The notes under the pieces are model-generated. The model was given only the letters and a program-made list of their open reading frames with translations. It did not search any database and was not told the origin of the DNA. Both the position numbers and the translations under genes were made by a program. A stretch of DNA of 5,863 nt from Alphaproteobacteria bacterium (GTDB taxonomy: Bacteria > Pseudomonadota > Alphaproteobacteria > CAAHEQ01 > UBA3637), in assembly GCA_900772625.1 (NCBI GenBank), contig CAAHEQ010000041.1, forward strand, positions 1-5,863, read 5' to 3'. Each line of letters opens with the position of its first letter. Positions within the stretch are counted from its first letter, which is position 1. Below are positions 4,729-5,863 of this stretch, in pieces.

Positions 4729-5787
4729 ATGCTGGATAAAGAAAAAGCTTTGGGTGCCGCGCTTTCGCAAATCGAAAGAACGTTTGGTAAAGGTTCGATT
4801 ATGCGTTTAGGGCAATGTGACAATGCGGTGGAAATCCCGTCTATTTCAACGGGCTCGTTAGGGTTGGACTTAGCGCTTGGCATTGGCGGACTTCCTCGTG
4901 GCCGTATTATTGAAATCTACGGACCTGAAAGCTCTGGTAAAACGACATTGGCGCTGCATGTGGTGGCAGAAGCCCAGAAAAAAGGCGGAGCATGCGCTTA
5001 CATCGATGCGGAACATGCTATGGATCCGTCCTATGCGGCAAAGCTTGGCGTCAACATCAACGATCTTTTAATTTCACAACCTGATACGGGTGAGCAAGCT
5101 TTGGAAATCGCCGATACGCTGGTGCGTTCGGGTGCTATTGACGTGCTCGTTGTGGACTCCGTAGCGGCCTTAGTGCCAAAAGCCGAAATTGAGGGAGAAA
5201 TGGGCGACCAACATATGGGCTTGCAAGCGCGCTTGATGAGTCAGGCTTTGCGCAAATTGACGGCCTCAGTCGCGCGTTCGAACACGCTGATTATCTTTAT
5301 TAACCAAATCCGTATGAAAATCGGCGTTATGTTCGGCAATCCTGAAACAACAACAGGGGGTAATGCGTTAAAGTTCTATGCTTCGGTGCGTATTGATATC
5401 CGCCGTATCGGTGCGGTCAAAGATCGCGAAGACACAATCGGCAACCAAACGCGTGTTAAGATTGTAAAAAACAAAGTTGCGCCTCCGTTCAAGACGGTTG
5501 ATTTCGACATTATCTATGGCGAGGGCATTTCGAAAACAGGCGAGCTGATAGACTTGGGTGTTAAAGCGGGCATTGTTGAAAAGTCAGGTTCTTGGTATGC
5601 CTATAACGGCGAAAAGCTGGGACAAGGAAAAGAAAGCGCTAAAGCGTTTTTGAAAGCCAATCCAAAGAAAATGGAAGAAATTGAAAAGGCTATTCGTGCG
5701 GACGCGGCTGAGTTATCGCAAAAGATGATTTTGGATACGCCGAGTGCAGTTGAGGAAGAAGTTCCTGCAGCTCCCGCCGCAGAATAA
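4729..5787 (+). CDS. recA: Recombinase RecA
   Basis: Encodes 352 residues, full length for RecA, the cytoplasmic ATP-dependent strand-exchange protein of homologous recombination that also triggers LexA self-cleavage in the SOS response. Visible motifs: Walker A GPESSGKT (65-72, K71), the catalytic glutamate in AEHAMD (E95), Walker B LVVDS (D143), loop L1 (about 153-168, EGEMGDQHMGLQAR), and DNA-binding loop L2 (about 192-221, NQIRMKIGVMFGNPETTTGG). The C-terminal domain (about 270-330) ends in an acidic and Ala/Pro-rich tail (VEEEVPAAPAAE), typical of RecA autoregulatory tails. EHAMD replaces the commoner EHALD, a mild change. Start set by GAGGAG 5 nt upstream. It is transcribed divergently from the kinase operon. 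All key residues are present, so it should be functional. Confidence 0.99.
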   Translation: MLDKEKALGAALSQIERTFGKGSIMRLGQCDNAVEIPSISTGSLGLDLALGIGGLPRGRIIEIYGPESSGKTTLALHVVAEAQKKGGACAYIDAEHAMDPSYAAKLGVNINDLLISQPDTGEQALEIADTLVRSGAIDVLVVDSVAALVPKAEIEGEMGDQHMGLQARLMSQALRKLTASVARSNTLIIFINQIRMKIGVMFGNPETTTGGNALKFYASVRIDIRRIGAVKDREDTIGNQTRVKIVKNKVAPPFKTVDFDIIYGEGISKTGELIDLGVKAGIVEKSGSWYAYNGEKLGQGKESAKAFLKANPKKMEEIEKAIRADAAELSQKMILDTPSAVEEEVPAAPAAE

Positions 5788-5790
5788 ATG

Positions 5791-5825
5791 CTTAAAGGCT
5801 AAGAGACTGCTGCCGTAAGGTTTTT
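5791..5825 (+). terminator. Possible weak terminator after recA
   Basis: Four nt after the recA stop, CTTA (5791-5794) pairs with TAAG (5816-5819) and GGC (5797-5799) with GCC (5812-5814), with a small internal loop and a 12-nt hairpin loop, followed by GTTTTT (5820-5825). The stem is imperfect, so read-through into a downstream gene outside the window is possible. Confidence 0.35.
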
Positions 5826-5863
5826 GTCACTTCAATAGAAAGCGTGCGTGGCGGATAAAATCC

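Overview
The window looks like chromosomal DNA from an AT-rich alphaproteobacterium. The main anchor is a complete recA whose N-terminus (MLDKEKALGAALSQIERTFG) and overall length fit alphaproteobacterial RecA. A possible GAAC-N7-GTAC operator upstream (the alphaproteobacterial LexA type is a GTTC-N7-GTTC direct repeat) agrees with this. The strong AT bias, A/T tracts and 1.1 kb gene-poor stretch suggest a host-associated or gut-type lineage, but genus cannot be read from this sequence.

Layout. Positions 1-1139 hold no convincing gene. This stretch is packed with GC-rich palindromic elements in an AT-rich background, falling into at least four recurring sequence types (some intact hairpins, some half or decayed copies). 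Within it, at about 352-439, a TTGACA promoter-like box is followed by a small hairpin, a U-rich stretch and a hairpin plus T-run, which together look like a short small-RNA gene.

Positions 1140-4536 on the minus strand form a two-gene unit. First is a 787-residue membrane sensor histidine kinase (two membrane segments, PAS, GAF-like, coiled coil, HisKA, HATPase, and an unusual lysine-rich C-terminal tail). Second is a 346-residue periplasmic solute-binding protein of the SBP_bac_3 type. The two reading frames overlap by 8 nt, and the second gene's ribosome binding site lies inside the end of the kinase gene, so they are very probably co-translated. No response regulator, permease or ABC ATPase is present here, so the binding protein may be a ligand-sensing partner of the kinase rather than a transport component; this is inference.

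Positions 4537-4728 are a divergent promoter region serving the kinase (leftward) and recA (rightward). recA occupies 4729-5787, followed by a weak terminator-like hairpin. The last 44 bases hold nothing I can assign.

I do not see a recognisable mobile element, CRISPR array, tRNA or rRNA. The most unusual parts are the palindrome cluster with its candidate small RNA, and the kinase/binding-protein pair.
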